From: Paludibacteraceae bacterium
GTDB lineage: Bacteria; Bacteroidota; Bacteroidia; Bacteroidales; Paludibacteraceae
Length of the DNA: 42,948 nucleotides
Direction of reading: 5' to 3'
Assembly (NCBI GenBank): GCA_905234835.1
Contig: CAJOIZ010000023.1
Coordinates: 37,509 to 80,456 of the forward strand
Positions within the stretch are counted from its first letter, which is position 1, and each line of letters opens with the position of its first letter. A program made the translations under genes and the position numbers. A model generated the notes under the pieces. That model ran no database searches, was not told the DNA's origin, and saw only the letters and a program-made list of their open reading frames with translations. Shown in pieces: positions 19,590-29,490 of this stretch.

Positions 19590-21770
19590 TTAACGAATCG
19601 TGTTGCCCATAAGGTCGTAGTGGCGGCCTTGGTGGTGGATGTACATGCGCCCGTCCTGCATGTATTTGTTGGATGGCGCGCGTTGTGTCATCTCGTCTGT
19701 GCCGGTTTCGGTATAGGGTTTTGTCAGGTCGATGAAGCGGAATGTCACCACGCCGTCTGTTTCTTCTATTTGGCGCAGTTCGTACCGGTTGAACAGTTTC
19801 ACCGACTGCACGCTTTCCGAACCGGGGTAGGGGACGTCTTCGCGCCCGCCGCCCATGGTCGCGGTGGTGTAAGGCGTTTCTCCCGAGGCGGTCACAAGGG
19901 TGTATCCTACCGACTCGATGTTGTTGGGCGAGTTCTCATACCAGTCGTCTTCGTTGTATATCACCCGCCATATCAGCAGTCCGTGTCCGGGGAGGTAGAG
20001 GTCCCAGCCCTTGTATTGCCTGTTCTCTATGTAGTAAACCGTGTCTGCCGTTTCCGCGCCGTTGGGAGGTGTCAGACCGTCGCGGGTCACCATGTAGGCG
20101 CTCTTGTTGTCGGCTTCCAGCCGGATGGTCTCTCCGTGCTTGGGGATGGAGGGGGTCAGCCAGCCGAGGAAGTACTTGTCGAATGCCGAGTAGTTGCACG
20201 GTGTCTTGCCGTTGTTGTTGTAGCAGGCGTAGCCCATTATCGACCACGAACCGGGCGAGTAGGGATTAATCTGGCTGTAATTCGCGTCTTGCGGCGGATA
20301 GTAGTCCGGCAGACCCAATACGTGCCCAAACTCGTGGCTGAACGTGCCTATCCCCGCCCGTGTGGTGTCAGGACGCAGACAGGCGGAGCAAGCGTAGTCG
20401 TTGAGTTGCAGCCCGTCGTAGCGGGGCAGCAGATAGTCGTTTTCCGAGTTGTAGTAATACTCCTTCTGCGCGGTGTAGCCGTAGTAGAAGTTGCTCATCA
20501 TGTCCCAGTTGTGCGGCCAGATGGCGTTGGATATGTGTTTGTCCGCTTCCGAGAAACCTGCGAATAGGATGTACACGAAGTCGATGAATCCGTCGTGGTT
20601 GTGGTCATACAGGGTGTAGTCCACGCCCAGCGTGTCAGCTTTGGCGACGGCGTCCATCACAAAATCGCCTGTGTTGTTGTCGTAACCGCCTTCATCATTC
20701 GCGCCGTAATAAGCCATCTCGTGGGGCAGTTCAACCGGACCTATCACGTCAAAATCAGGCACATACTGACCGTCCGACTGCGCGCGGAAGTATTCGCGTG
20801 TGCTTCCTGTGGCGCCCTGGTAGGTGTATTTCACGGCGTTTACCAGTGAGTCAAAGCCGTCGTGGTCGTTCTCCTCGCGGAAGCGCACGTCCTTGAAGTT
20901 GGCAAGGATGAGCAGTCCGCGCGGAGCGATGTTCTTGTCCCCTACCGACTGGCTGCCTTGCGCTTTCATGCGAAGCGGCTTGCACGATGCCGGGCGTTTG
21001 ACGCGGGGGCGTGTCATGCGGTTGCGGCTGTCGTCTATGGATGGGGCGGAGGCGCTGGCTTTCTGGTTCCGTGATGCCTGTTTTGTCTGGTATTTCTCTA
21101 TCTGCTTGTCGCTTACGCGGATGGCGTGTTCAAGGGTGTTGATGTCGCTCATCAGTACGGCCAGCCGGTAGGTGTCTGCCAGTGCCAGTTTCTCGTTCTG
21201 TTGCAGGTAATACACTTGCTCGCTCTTGCCCAGCAGGCGCACTTGCATCCGGCTTTCCGTGTGGGACGCTATTTGCTCCAGCAGCCGCAGGGCGTCCGCT
21301 TCGGGGATGGTCAGCACCTCGTGCACTCCTTCCGCCTCAAAGCGGTGGTTCGTGCCTTCCGCTTCCACGTAGCCTTCGTCGAATGTCAGGCGCACGCCGT
21401 GCTGGTCCATCGCCTTCGGGCCGTAGTAGTAACTCTGCAGGGTCAGGCGGCGGTCGTCGGTCACGTAGGCCTGCAGGTAGTTGCGGGAGGTGTTCTTGTC
21501 CGTGCGCAGAAGTTTATGGACATAGTGTCCGTTGTCCTCGTAGGCGCTGTCTTTCTCGTACTGAAAGTTCTTTAGCAGCGGGTCCACTTCAGGCAGAAGT
21601 ACTTGCAGCAGGGAGTCCGAATAGGCGCGGGTACGGAGTGCCTGCACATATTCCAGACTGTCTTTCTCGCGCATCTGTTGCCGCATGATGTCTGCTTTCG
21701 AGGGTTTGTTGCAGGCGCAAACCATCAGTAAAACGGCTGCAAGGACGCCTGCTATGCTTCTGAATCTCAT
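19590..21770 (-). CDS. M6-type zinc metalloprotease, probable lipoprotein, with T9SS-like tail
   Basis: 726 residues. The zinc-binding signature HEFGHVLGLPDYY is at 479-491, and earlier GFIDFVYILFAGFSEAD-type segments fit the M6 (immune inhibitor A-like) metalloprotease family seen in Bacteroidota. The N-terminus is a signal peptide with a possible lipobox, LLMVCAC at 14-20, Cys20 being the likely lipidated residue. The region before about 270 may act as a propeptide and is rich in charged helices. The extreme C-terminus (DGRMYIHHQGRHYDLMGNTI) matches the tails of the proteins at 498-8888 and 35147-36307. Both a lipobox and a T9SS-like tail in one protein is odd. The gene starts 78 bases after the outer-membrane barrel gene and ends 18 bases before the sugar transferase. 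Confidence 0.9.
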   Translation of the reverse strand: MRFRSIAGVLAAVLLMVCACNKPSKADIMRQQMREKDSLEYVQALRTRAYSDSLLQVLLPEVDPLLKNFQYEKDSAYEDNGHYVHKLLRTDKNTSRNYLQAYVTDDRRLTLQSYYYGPKAMDQHGVRLTFDEGYVEAEGTNHRFEAEGVHEVLTIPEADALRLLEQIASHTESRMQVRLLGKSEQVYYLQQNEKLALADTYRLAVLMSDINTLEHAIRVSDKQIEKYQTKQASRNQKASASAPSIDDSRNRMTRPRVKRPASCKPLRMKAQGSQSVGDKNIAPRGLLILANFKDVRFREENDHDGFDSLVNAVKYTYQGATGSTREYFRAQSDGQYVPDFDVIGPVELPHEMAYYGANDEGGYDNNTGDFVMDAVAKADTLGVDYTLYDHNHDGFIDFVYILFAGFSEADKHISNAIWPHNWDMMSNFYYGYTAQKEYYYNSENDYLLPRYDGLQLNDYACSACLRPDTTRAGIGTFSHEFGHVLGLPDYYPPQDANYSQINPYSPGSWSIMGYACYNNNGKTPCNYSAFDKYFLGWLTPSIPKHGETIRLEADNKSAYMVTRDGLTPPNGAETADTVYYIENRQYKGWDLYLPGHGLLIWRVIYNEDDWYENSPNNIESVGYTLVTASGETPYTTATMGGGREDVPYPGSESVQSVKLFNRYELRQIEETDGVVTFRFIDLTKPYTETGTDEMTQRAPSNKYMQDGRMYIHHQGRHYDLMGNTIR

Positions 21771-21848
21771 ATCATTGAGTAATTGGTTATCTATCGTTTC
21801 AGTTTATTATATTGCAGTCAACTATGGACTACCTTTGGACAAGGTCAG

Positions 21849-24788
21849 TTACCGTAGCATAGGGGGTGGTCCCATCGGCATCCGACTCGGGGAGGCACTG
21901 GCTCCCGATTCAATCATCTCCTGCATAAAGCCTCCCATTCCTTTGGCTTTCAGGTCACCCATACGGTTGAACTTGTACGTGAAGGTCAGCAGGAAATAGG
22001 TCGGCAGGGTGTTGGCTTTCTGATAGCTGACATAGTTCTCGCCGATGGTCTGGACGATGTTCTTTTTCTGGTGGAGTATATCGAACGCCTTGAGCGAAAG
22101 GGTGGCGGCGTTCCATGTCTTGTCAATGGAGGCATTGAGCAGAATCTCGTTCACATCGGTCAGTCCCGTATAGCCGTAACGTGCCGTGTAGCCGCAGTCG
22201 GCGGATATGTTCCATGACTTGGGCAGATGTAGCTGTATGTCGCCTGTCACCGTCCAGTCCACCACGTTCGTCACCGAATTGGCGGTCAGGTTGTTCTCCG
22301 TGCGTGAATAGCGGACGCTTCCCACTATGCCGACATCCACTATGTCGTGTGTCATACGGAGAGTCAGACTCTCGCTGAAACGGAGGTTGCCTGTTCTGCT
22401 CTCTTCGCCCAGTCCGAATGTATTCTGGTCAATCCATTTCTCAATCACCGATGATGTTCCTTCACGGCTGATGTACGCAAGCCGCTGGTTGAAACCTATT
22501 TCGGTGCGGGTATGGAACTGCATCAGTTTGTTGGCAAACGGGGTGTTGAACATCAGGTCGGCACTCACGTCCCACGGCGTGCCGGAGGCATTGACGGTCT
22601 GCTGGTAGAGTTTGCCCGTTTCGTCATAGATGGAGTTGTTGACCAGTGCATCTTGGGTCACGTTGCCGTGCAAGCCGGTCATCAGGCTCCAGAACTTCTC
22701 TGCTTCAAACTTGGAGTACATACCGTGTATGGAGTGCTGGAAGGCAGGACGCAGTCCGAGGTTACCTACGGTCTCGTTCATCGCGTCCGAGTTGTTGCGC
22801 ACCGGTTCCATCTGAGTGATGGAAGGCTGGGTGTTCGTGCCGCGATAGAAGATACGGGCGAACTCTTTCTTGCCGAGTTTGTATTTGAGGCGCACATTAG
22901 GGCTCCAGTTCCAAGCGTAGATGGTGGTGTCGCGGTGGAGTGTATTGCCGTAGTAGGTCAGGTTGCGTGTCTGCGACGGGTTGAACTGTGCACCTGCTGT
23001 CAGGTCAAGGCTGTTGTTGATGAAGCGGTAGTTCAGTCCGACAGCTTCCTGGTAGAAGCGGTTGGACAGACGGTTGGAATAGTCGTTGCTGAAAGTATAT
23101 ACCCCCGAGGCAAGGTCGTTGTCGTACTGGTCCTTGTTGCTTTCACGCAGGTTAGTAGCGAACATCAGGGTCGTTTCCAAATAGTGGCTCTTGCCGTAGA
23201 TGGGTTCCACGTAAGAAGCGCGCAGACGCATATTGACCGCATCGCTGCCCGAGTTGGTGTATTGGTCCACTTTGGCACTGTCACCGAGATTGTCGTATGC
23301 GTAGGTATTGGTTTTTCCCTTAGTGCCGGTAAACTGCGCGTTGCCGTTGAGGGTGATGGACCGTCCGGGGCGTAGGAACTTGTGGTTATAGATGACGCGG
23401 AGGCGTGCACCTATCTCATCCGAATTGGAGTAGCGGTTCTGATAGCCGTCGCTCATCTGTGTGCTATCTGAAAGGCGCCAGTAGTTGTATGCCGAATAGC
23501 CGTCTGAACGCTTGTTGGTGTAGTTCAAGCGGGGCTGGAAGATAATCTTGTTGAGCGTGTCAATCTGGTATTCCAGTTCGAGGCGCGCCTGCACGTCCCA
23601 TGCCCAGTTGCGTTTGTCGGTCGAGTCAAGGTTATGGTAGGTCTCGTCGCCCGAATAACTGTCTTTGGTGGCAGCGGATGTGGTGGTGTTGTATGAATGG
23701 TTGAGTGTTCCATCTCCACCGAATGCCATTGAGGTTTCGCTGTCAATCTTCTTGAGGTTCTTGTTGAGGTCGATGTTGGTATTTACGCCTATGTTCTCGC
23801 TCCACGTGATGCCGGAGTTGTTGCTTCCTGCGAAAAAGCCTCTTCCGCGTCCCGAGCGGATGTCGTTGGTGTTGTTGGCACTACCGATGACGGTTGTCTG
23901 GCTTTCGCCTGCAAGGATATTGGTGAATATTCCCGCCGTATAGCGGAAATCGTCTTCGAAGAAATGTCGTGTGCGATCGCCTGCCGTTTTGCCGTATGCA
24001 GGGTCGCCGTAGTTGAACCAGCCTTCGTTCTGCGTCACCATATCGGCACCCGCACCAAGATTGTAGTTGCCGAACACGCCTTTCTTTCGGTTCTCCTTGA
24101 GTGTCAGGTTGATGATACGTTCTGTCTCATCGTCCTCAAAGCCGGTCATCTTGGCGGTCTCCGACTTCTCGTCAATCACCTGTATCTTTTCAATCATTTC
24201 TGCGGGTACGTTCTTGGTGGCCGACTGCACGTCATCGCCGAAGAACTTCTTGCCGTCAATGCGTACGCCCGTTATCTTTTCGCCGTTGACGGTCACATTG
24301 CCTTCCTTGTCCACTTCCACGCCGTTCATCTTCTTGAGCAGGTCTTCGACCATAGCGTTCTCGTTGACCTTATAGGCGGCGGTGTTGTACTCAATCGTGT
24401 CCCCCTTCACGACCATCTCGGCAGCCTTACCTTTTACATCCACTTCACCCAGTTTCTGCACCATCTCCTGCAGGCGTACCGTAGGGACGGTGACCACTTT
24501 GGCAGCACCGCCTTTCTTTTCGCTCACTTCCACGCTGACCGCCTTTTCCTCATAACCGATGGCGGAAACGACCACGCGGAACTGTCCTTCCTGTACACGC
24601 TGGATATAGTATGTGCCGTCCAAGTCCGCCTGCGTCCCTTGAATCATCACGGTATCTTGAAAGAGGCGTACCGTAGCCAGTTCTACGGGGTCACCTGATG
24701 TAGCATTGACCACTTTGCCGGTAACAACATATTGCGCTGATGCCGTAACAGTCAGCAACAAGCAGAAAAATAGAATCTTTGTTTTCAT
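21849..24788 (-). CDS. Outer-membrane beta-barrel protein with carboxypeptidase-like N-terminal domain (TonB-receptor-like)
   Basis: 979 residues from the ATG at 24786-24788. The frame is open to 24899, but only this start gives a proper signal peptide (MKTKILFFCLLLTVTASAQ). Next is a carboxypeptidase regulatory-like Ig domain (VVTGKVVNATSGDPVELATVRLF), then a plug-like region (VEDLLKKMNGVEVDKEGNVT, GVRIDGKKFFGDD, IEKIQVIDEKSETAKMTGF). The rest is a large beta-barrel of the OMP_b-brl_3 (PF14905) type. The C-terminus ends in a Met/Pro-rich tail (PMGPPPMLR). The family is usually annotated as TonB-dependent receptor, but I see no clear TonB box and the substrate is unknown. It sits 88 bases after msbA on the same strand. 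Confidence 0.9.
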   Translation of the reverse strand: MKTKILFFCLLLTVTASAQYVVTGKVVNATSGDPVELATVRLFQDTVMIQGTQADLDGTYYIQRVQEGQFRVVVSAIGYEEKAVSVEVSEKKGGAAKVVTVPTVRLQEMVQKLGEVDVKGKAAEMVVKGDTIEYNTAAYKVNENAMVEDLLKKMNGVEVDKEGNVTVNGEKITGVRIDGKKFFGDDVQSATKNVPAEMIEKIQVIDEKSETAKMTGFEDDETERIINLTLKENRKKGVFGNYNLGAGADMVTQNEGWFNYGDPAYGKTAGDRTRHFFEDDFRYTAGIFTNILAGESQTTVIGSANNTNDIRSGRGRGFFAGSNNSGITWSENIGVNTNIDLNKNLKKIDSETSMAFGGDGTLNHSYNTTTSAATKDSYSGDETYHNLDSTDKRNWAWDVQARLELEYQIDTLNKIIFQPRLNYTNKRSDGYSAYNYWRLSDSTQMSDGYQNRYSNSDEIGARLRVIYNHKFLRPGRSITLNGNAQFTGTKGKTNTYAYDNLGDSAKVDQYTNSGSDAVNMRLRASYVEPIYGKSHYLETTLMFATNLRESNKDQYDNDLASGVYTFSNDYSNRLSNRFYQEAVGLNYRFINNSLDLTAGAQFNPSQTRNLTYYGNTLHRDTTIYAWNWSPNVRLKYKLGKKEFARIFYRGTNTQPSITQMEPVRNNSDAMNETVGNLGLRPAFQHSIHGMYSKFEAEKFWSLMTGLHGNVTQDALVNNSIYDETGKLYQQTVNASGTPWDVSADLMFNTPFANKLMQFHTRTEIGFNQRLAYISREGTSSVIEKWIDQNTFGLGEESRTGNLRFSESLTLRMTHDIVDVGIVGSVRYSRTENNLTANSVTNVVDWTVTGDIQLHLPKSWNISADCGYTARYGYTGLTDVNEILLNASIDKTWNAATLSLKAFDILHQKKNIVQTIGENYVSYQKANTLPTYFLLTFTYKFNRMGDLKAKGMGGFMQEMIESGASASPSRMPMGPPPMLR

Positions 24789-24876
24789 ATCGGGGAAACT
24801 TTGTCTGTGTATTGTATGGATGTATCTGAGTTTCAAAAAACAACAAATCTTTGCAAAAATTATGCCCAAAGGCTGT

Positions 24877-26742
24877 TTATTTAGTGTTTTGCATTTCAAC
24901 TAGTTTGCGGTAATATCTGTTGAGGGCAAGAAGTTCTTCGTGTCTGCCCTGTTCCACTATCTGTCCTTCGTGGAGGACGCATATGAGGTCGGCATGACGT
25001 ATGGTACTCAGGCGGTGCGCCACTATCAACGTCGTCCGGTCCTGCATCAAGTGTTCCAATGCCTCCTGTACCAGTTGCTCGCTTTCGGTATCAAGAGCCG
25101 AGGTTGCCTCGTCGAGGATGAGTATGGGCGGGTTCTTGAGGATGGCTCGTGCAATGGATATGCGTTGCCGTTGTCCGCCCGACAAACGGCTACCGCGGTC
25201 GCCGATGGTGGTCTGATACCCGTCGGGTGTCGCCATGATGAAGTCGTGGGCATTGGCTATTCGTGCGGCTTTCTCCACTGCCTCCTGCCATGTTCCGCCG
25301 TCAGGAGCCGGTTGGGAGGTATCCACACCGAAGGTGATGTTGTTGTAGAACGTGTCGTTGAAGAGGATGGCTTCCTGATTGACATTGCCCATCAGTGCGC
25401 GCAAGTCATACGTGAGCACATCCCTTACGTCCTTGCCGTCAATCAATATGCGTCCTTCGTTCACGTCGTAGAAACGTGGCAGCAGGTCTGCCATCGTGGT
25501 CTTGCCACTTCCTGATTGTCCTACGAGGGCAATCATTTTGCCACGGGGGATAGTCAGAGAAATATCGTGCAACACGGGGCGTCCGGATTGATAAGCGAAC
25601 GTGACATGTTCGTAGCGCACTTCCTTTTCAAACGCCTGCAACGGCAGGGGCTTGGCAGGTTCGGTTATATTGGACTGCGTGTTCAGAATCCTGTCAATGC
25701 GATCCAGTGACGCCAGACCGCGACGTACACTGTAAGAGGCTTTGCTCAAGTCTTTGAACGGATTGATGATGCTGTAGAAAATGACGAGGTAGTAGATGAA
25801 CGTGGCGGCATCAATGGTTGAATGTTCGCTCAGTATCAGACCGCCTCCGTACCAGAGCAGGACAGCAATCATCACCGTTCCGAGGAACTCGCTCACGGGG
25901 TGCGCAAGGTAGTAACGCCGATTGATGCGGTTGAACGTGCGGCGTGTGGTATCGGCAGCGTGTGCAAAGCGTTTGCGCAGTTTGTCTTCGGCGTTAAAGG
26001 CTTTCACTACCCGCAATCCTCCGAGCGTTTCTTCAATCTGCGTCAGCAGGTCGGCTGTCTGCTCCTGTCCGAGGGTTGATGTGCGCTTGAGCGAACGCCC
26101 AATGCGCCCTATCAGCAGACCAACCAAAGGCAGTAGAACCAGTACGAAGACAGTCAGTTGCCACGAGAGGAAGAACAGCGTTGCCAGATAGATGATAATC
26201 ATCAGCGGATCCTTGAAGATTATGTCCAACGTGGACATAATGGACGCTTCCACCTCGTTCACATCGTTGGTCATACGCGACATCACATCGCCTTTTTTCT
26301 CCTCCGTGAAGAAACCGATAGGCAGAGAGACGACCTTGTTGTAAAGCATTGTGCGCAAGTCCCGCAATACGCCTGTGCGGATGGGAACCATATAGAAGTT
26401 GGCGAGCCATGCCGTCAGGCATTTGAGGAAGGTCGTCACTACAAGAAACAAACCCAATATGAACAGGACATACCCCGCGCCGCGTACATCCATCATCTGC
26501 TGAAGGTAGTAATACACATTGCCCTTGACCGCATCTGCCATATCCTGAAGCGCCATCCCGTCGGTCAGCGGTGTATAGACCGCTTGCGTTTCACTGATAC
26601 CGAAAAGCAGTTGCAGAGCGGGAATGATAGTGGCAAACGAGAACAGCGACAAGACGGTGGAGAGCAGGTTGAACAGGAAGTTCAGCACCACTTTCCATTT
26701 GTATGGCGGTATGAATCGGGCAAGCAGGCGTATTATATGCAT
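24877..26742 (-). CDS. msbA: MsbA-type lipid A / lipid flippase ABC transporter
   Basis: 621 residues, a fused ABC exporter half-transporter that works as a homodimer in the inner membrane. The N-terminal membrane domain (about 1-340) has hydrophobic segments near 20-46, 88-116, 178-212 and 285-325. The ATPase domain has Walker A GQSGSGKT at 408-415, signature LSGGQ at 520-524, Walker B ILILDE at 540-545 and H-loop His576 (TLIVAHRLST). The start overlaps the end of lpxK by 10 bases. Pairing with the lipid A 4'-kinase supports a role in flipping lipid A-core across the inner membrane; homologous lipid or drug exporters cannot be excluded from sequence alone. Confidence 0.9.
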   Translation of the reverse strand: MHIIRLLARFIPPYKWKVVLNFLFNLLSTVLSLFSFATIIPALQLLFGISETQAVYTPLTDGMALQDMADAVKGNVYYYLQQMMDVRGAGYVLFILGLFLVVTTFLKCLTAWLANFYMVPIRTGVLRDLRTMLYNKVVSLPIGFFTEEKKGDVMSRMTNDVNEVEASIMSTLDIIFKDPLMIIIYLATLFFLSWQLTVFVLVLLPLVGLLIGRIGRSLKRTSTLGQEQTADLLTQIEETLGGLRVVKAFNAEDKLRKRFAHAADTTRRTFNRINRRYYLAHPVSEFLGTVMIAVLLWYGGGLILSEHSTIDAATFIYYLVIFYSIINPFKDLSKASYSVRRGLASLDRIDRILNTQSNITEPAKPLPLQAFEKEVRYEHVTFAYQSGRPVLHDISLTIPRGKMIALVGQSGSGKTTMADLLPRFYDVNEGRILIDGKDVRDVLTYDLRALMGNVNQEAILFNDTFYNNITFGVDTSQPAPDGGTWQEAVEKAARIANAHDFIMATPDGYQTTIGDRGSRLSGGQRQRISIARAILKNPPILILDEATSALDTESEQLVQEALEHLMQDRTTLIVAHRLSTIRHADLICVLHEGQIVEQGRHEELLALNRYYRKLVEMQNTK

Positions 26743-27737
26743 AGATGAAGATAGTGTTTGAGTTGTTCAGCGAGCAGTTGCTCGTCCGAGAGCCGTACGT
26801 TGATTTCGATAGGGTAGAGTTTCTTCTGCAGGCTGTCGGGCAGTTCCATTGCCTGCAGGCGCGCATAGTCTTTCTCTGTGGTGAAGACATAATCCGCCTG
26901 CTGAGTAGCTTCGGTTATGTGACGGATGTCCGATGCAGAGAAGCGGTGGTGGTCAGGCCATGAGAGATGGTTGACAGTCCCTTCCGAATGCTGTCCGATG
27001 TATTCCGCGAGGTATTCGGGTCGGGCGATACCTGTCAGCAGAACAGCGTGCCGGAAAGCGGGTAGGGGCTGGTACTGAATGCCGGAGAAGAACAGGTTCT
27101 GGTAGGCAGGCAGTTGCAGACGGTTGGCTATAACCCTCCGGTCAATAGCCGTCATGGTGTCGGGACACTTGGTGACAATAACTGCATTGGCTTTCTGGCT
27201 CTGTCGTGTGAAATCGCGCAACCGACCGAGAGGCATCAGTCTGTCGTCTATATACAGCCTGTCCGCCGTAGTCAGCAGGATATAGAACCCGCAACGCAGT
27301 CGGCGGTACTGATAGGCATCGTCCAATAGTACGACCTGTACGTCAGGACAATGCCTGCGCAGTTTCTCAATCCCCTCAATACGGTTTTTGCAGACGGCAA
27401 CAGGTACCTGCGGGAACTTGCGATGCAACTGCATACACTCGTCTCCCAGTTCGTTCGCGGTACTATGTTCGTCCGCCAGAACGAATCCCCGTGAGCGTCG
27501 GCGGTAGCCGCGTGAGAGTACTGCTACCTTGTATTGCGGGCTGAGATGCCGTATAAGCCACTCAATCTGGGGCGTTTTGCCCGTTCCCCCCACTGCCAGA
27601 TTACCTACACAGACAGTGGGTATATCCACTTCCCTGCTATGCAGGATATGGATGTCGTAGAGCAGGTGGCGTATGCCGATGCCCAGTCCGTAGAGCCACG
27701 AGAGCGGCGCGTACAATATGTTGCTGAGCAGGTTCAT
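26733..27737 (-). CDS. lpxK: Tetraacyldisaccharide 4'-kinase LpxK
   Basis: 334 residues. LpxK phosphorylates the 4' position of the lipid A disaccharide at the cytoplasmic face of the inner membrane. The N-terminus (PLSWLYGLGIGIRHLLYD) is a membrane-association helix. The Walker A-like segment VCVGNLAVGGTGKTP at 42-56, followed by VAVLSRGYRRRSRGF and VLLDDAYQYRRL, is diagnostic of LpxK. The Asp-Gln-rich segment reads DDAYQYR here, whereas DDGFQHR is common. The gene starts 16 bases after the sppA stop and overlaps msbA by 10 bases, so sppA-lpxK-msbA is very likely one transcript. Confidence 0.96.
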   Translation of the reverse strand: MNLLSNILYAPLSWLYGLGIGIRHLLYDIHILHSREVDIPTVCVGNLAVGGTGKTPQIEWLIRHLSPQYKVAVLSRGYRRRSRGFVLADEHSTANELGDECMQLHRKFPQVPVAVCKNRIEGIEKLRRHCPDVQVVLLDDAYQYRRLRCGFYILLTTADRLYIDDRLMPLGRLRDFTRQSQKANAVIVTKCPDTMTAIDRRVIANRLQLPAYQNLFFSGIQYQPLPAFRHAVLLTGIARPEYLAEYIGQHSEGTVNHLSWPDHHRFSASDIRHITEATQQADYVFTTEKDYARLQAMELPDSLQKKLYPIEINVRLSDEQLLAEQLKHYLHLCI

Positions 27738-27753
27738 GTAACGACGGAATCAA

Positions 27754-29490
27754 TCAGCGGATGACAGGGAAGTGCATGAGGGTCATCACACGCGGTTGCG
27801 AGCAGAGTTCCTTCATCTTCATAATGAGTTTTTCCTCGTCGGTGGTATTGTCGAACGCCTCCATCAACTGCGTGTAAATATCTTTCCGTGCGGGATAGTA
27901 CTTCAACTCGTAATCGTCTATACCAGCAAGTTCAGCGGCTTTGGCAACAGCTTCGTTCATACCGCCGAGAGTATCCACCAGTCCGATACCTATAGCGTCT
28001 TTGCCGAGCCATACGCGTCCTTCGCCGATGGTCTTTATTTCGTCCTGCGTGGTATGACGACCTTCCGCGCATCGGCGTGTGAACAGGTCATACCCGCGCT
28101 CCACCATCTGCTGCATCATTGCCCGCTCTTCTGTGTCCATCCCTTTGAGTAGTGCGTTGGTCTGCAGGTCGGAGTGGCGGTTGGTCTTCAGACCGTCGAT
28201 GTCCAGTCCAATCTTGTCGCGCACTTTGTTCACATTGGGAACCATACCGAAAATGCCTATCGAGCCGGTCAGTGTACCGGGTTCGGCGTAGATATAATCA
28301 GCGCCGCAGGAGATGTAGTAGCCTCCGCTTGCCGCATAGTCGCCCATCGAAACGACTACGGGTATTCCTTTTTCGCGAAGGGTCTGTACGGCGTGCCAAA
28401 TCTGTTCGCTTGCGTCCGCGCTGCCGCCCGGGCTGTTCACGCGCAGAACAACCGCTTTCACATCATCGTTCTTGCGGATCTTGCGTATTTCTTTAACCAT
28501 CTTTGTACCGACAATGCCGCTGCCTTCACTGTCGGTGATCTCACCCTCGGCGTAGAGAACGGCAATCTTGTTGTCAGACGATTTGGTGTCAGCCGTAATC
28601 GTTGCCAGTGCGGAGGTGGAAATCTTGTTGTAGTCATCCGTGCCGGTCAGGCGTATCAGCAGTGAATCGATGTCTTCCGTATAAGCCAGACGGTCTGCCA
28701 GTCCGTTCTCCACATAGGTCTCGGCGGGTTGCAGCCCCATATATTGGTCTGCATAGCTATTCAGGTTTTCCGCGCTGATGTGGCGGCTCTCCGATACACC
28801 TTGCACCAGTTCGTTCCACAGTCCGTCCACATACTGCTTGGTCTGACGACGGTCCGCATCCGACATACCTGTCAGGATATACGGTTCGACGGCGGACTTG
28901 AACGTACCCACTTTCAGCACCTGCATCTCCACACCCAGCTTGTCCAACAGACGTTTGAAATACATCTTCTCCGCACTCAGACCGTTCCAATCCACCGTTC
29001 CTGTGGGGTTGACGAACACACTGTCCGCCACGCACGCCACGTAGTAGTTGGTAGCCGAATAGTGGGAGGCGTAGGCAACAAGGAACTTGCCCGACTCTTT
29101 GAAATCCGACAAAGCGTCACGCAGTGCTTTAGCCGAAGCAAAACCCATCAGCATACCGCCGTCTTGCAGGAGAATACCTTTGATCTTGTCGTCCTCCTTA
29201 GCGAGGCGGATGTTGTGCAGCAGGTCGTCCAAGCCTACCACCTCGCTTTTGTTATAGCCGGGCATATCGCCCATGAGCGAGGCGAAAGGATTGTTTTCTT
29301 GTCCCTGCTCAACCAGCGTCCCTTTCATACGCAGTACATAGACGGTGTTCTTCTCAAGTGTTGCGCCCGATGAGAACATCTTGCCTAACCAGAGTCCCGA
29401 CAAGATGGAGCAGACGATGTAAGCTACAATGAAAATAATAATCCATTTCATGCACCCGCTTTTCTTGCGGGACTGTTCTTGATTGTTCAT
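27754..29490 (-). CDS. sppA: Signal peptide peptidase SppA, long (67K) type
   Basis: 578 residues with a single N-terminal membrane helix (about 14-36) and two tandem S49-type domains. This is the long SppA form that degrades leftover signal peptides in the membrane. The catalytic Lys-Ser pair is visible: Lys198 in GTFKSAVEPY in the first domain and Ser388 in GDYAASGGYYIS in the second, equivalent to Lys209 and Ser409 of the E. coli enzyme. The oxyanion-type segment VNSPGGSADAS precedes it at 351-361. Upstream of the start codon is a G-poor tract of the window's repeated modules. Confidence 0.95.
   Translation of the reverse strand: MNNQEQSRKKSGCMKWIIIFIVAYIVCSILSGLWLGKMFSSGATLEKNTVYVLRMKGTLVEQGQENNPFASLMGDMPGYNKSEVVGLDDLLHNIRLAKEDDKIKGILLQDGGMLMGFASAKALRDALSDFKESGKFLVAYASHYSATNYYVACVADSVFVNPTGTVDWNGLSAEKMYFKRLLDKLGVEMQVLKVGTFKSAVEPYILTGMSDADRRQTKQYVDGLWNELVQGVSESRHISAENLNSYADQYMGLQPAETYVENGLADRLAYTEDIDSLLIRLTGTDDYNKISTSALATITADTKSSDNKIAVLYAEGEITDSEGSGIVGTKMVKEIRKIRKNDDVKAVVLRVNSPGGSADASEQIWHAVQTLREKGIPVVVSMGDYAASGGYYISCGADYIYAEPGTLTGSIGIFGMVPNVNKVRDKIGLDIDGLKTNRHSDLQTNALLKGMDTEERAMMQQMVERGYDLFTRRCAEGRHTTQDEIKTIGEGRVWLGKDAIGIGLVDTLGGMNEAVAKAAELAGIDDYELKYYPARKDIYTQLMEAFDNTTDEEKLIMKMKELCSQPRVMTLMHFPVIR

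Noticed and set aside
19350..20567. A 405-codon plus-strand open frame opposite the M6 protease and sugar transferase
   Set aside because: Its Val/His/Arg-rich composition is that of a shadow frame; the opposite strand holds the HEFGH zinc motif.
22512..23375. A 287-codon plus-strand open frame opposite the outer-membrane barrel gene
   Set aside because: It has no domain or signal; the minus strand has a signal peptide, plug-like region and barrel.
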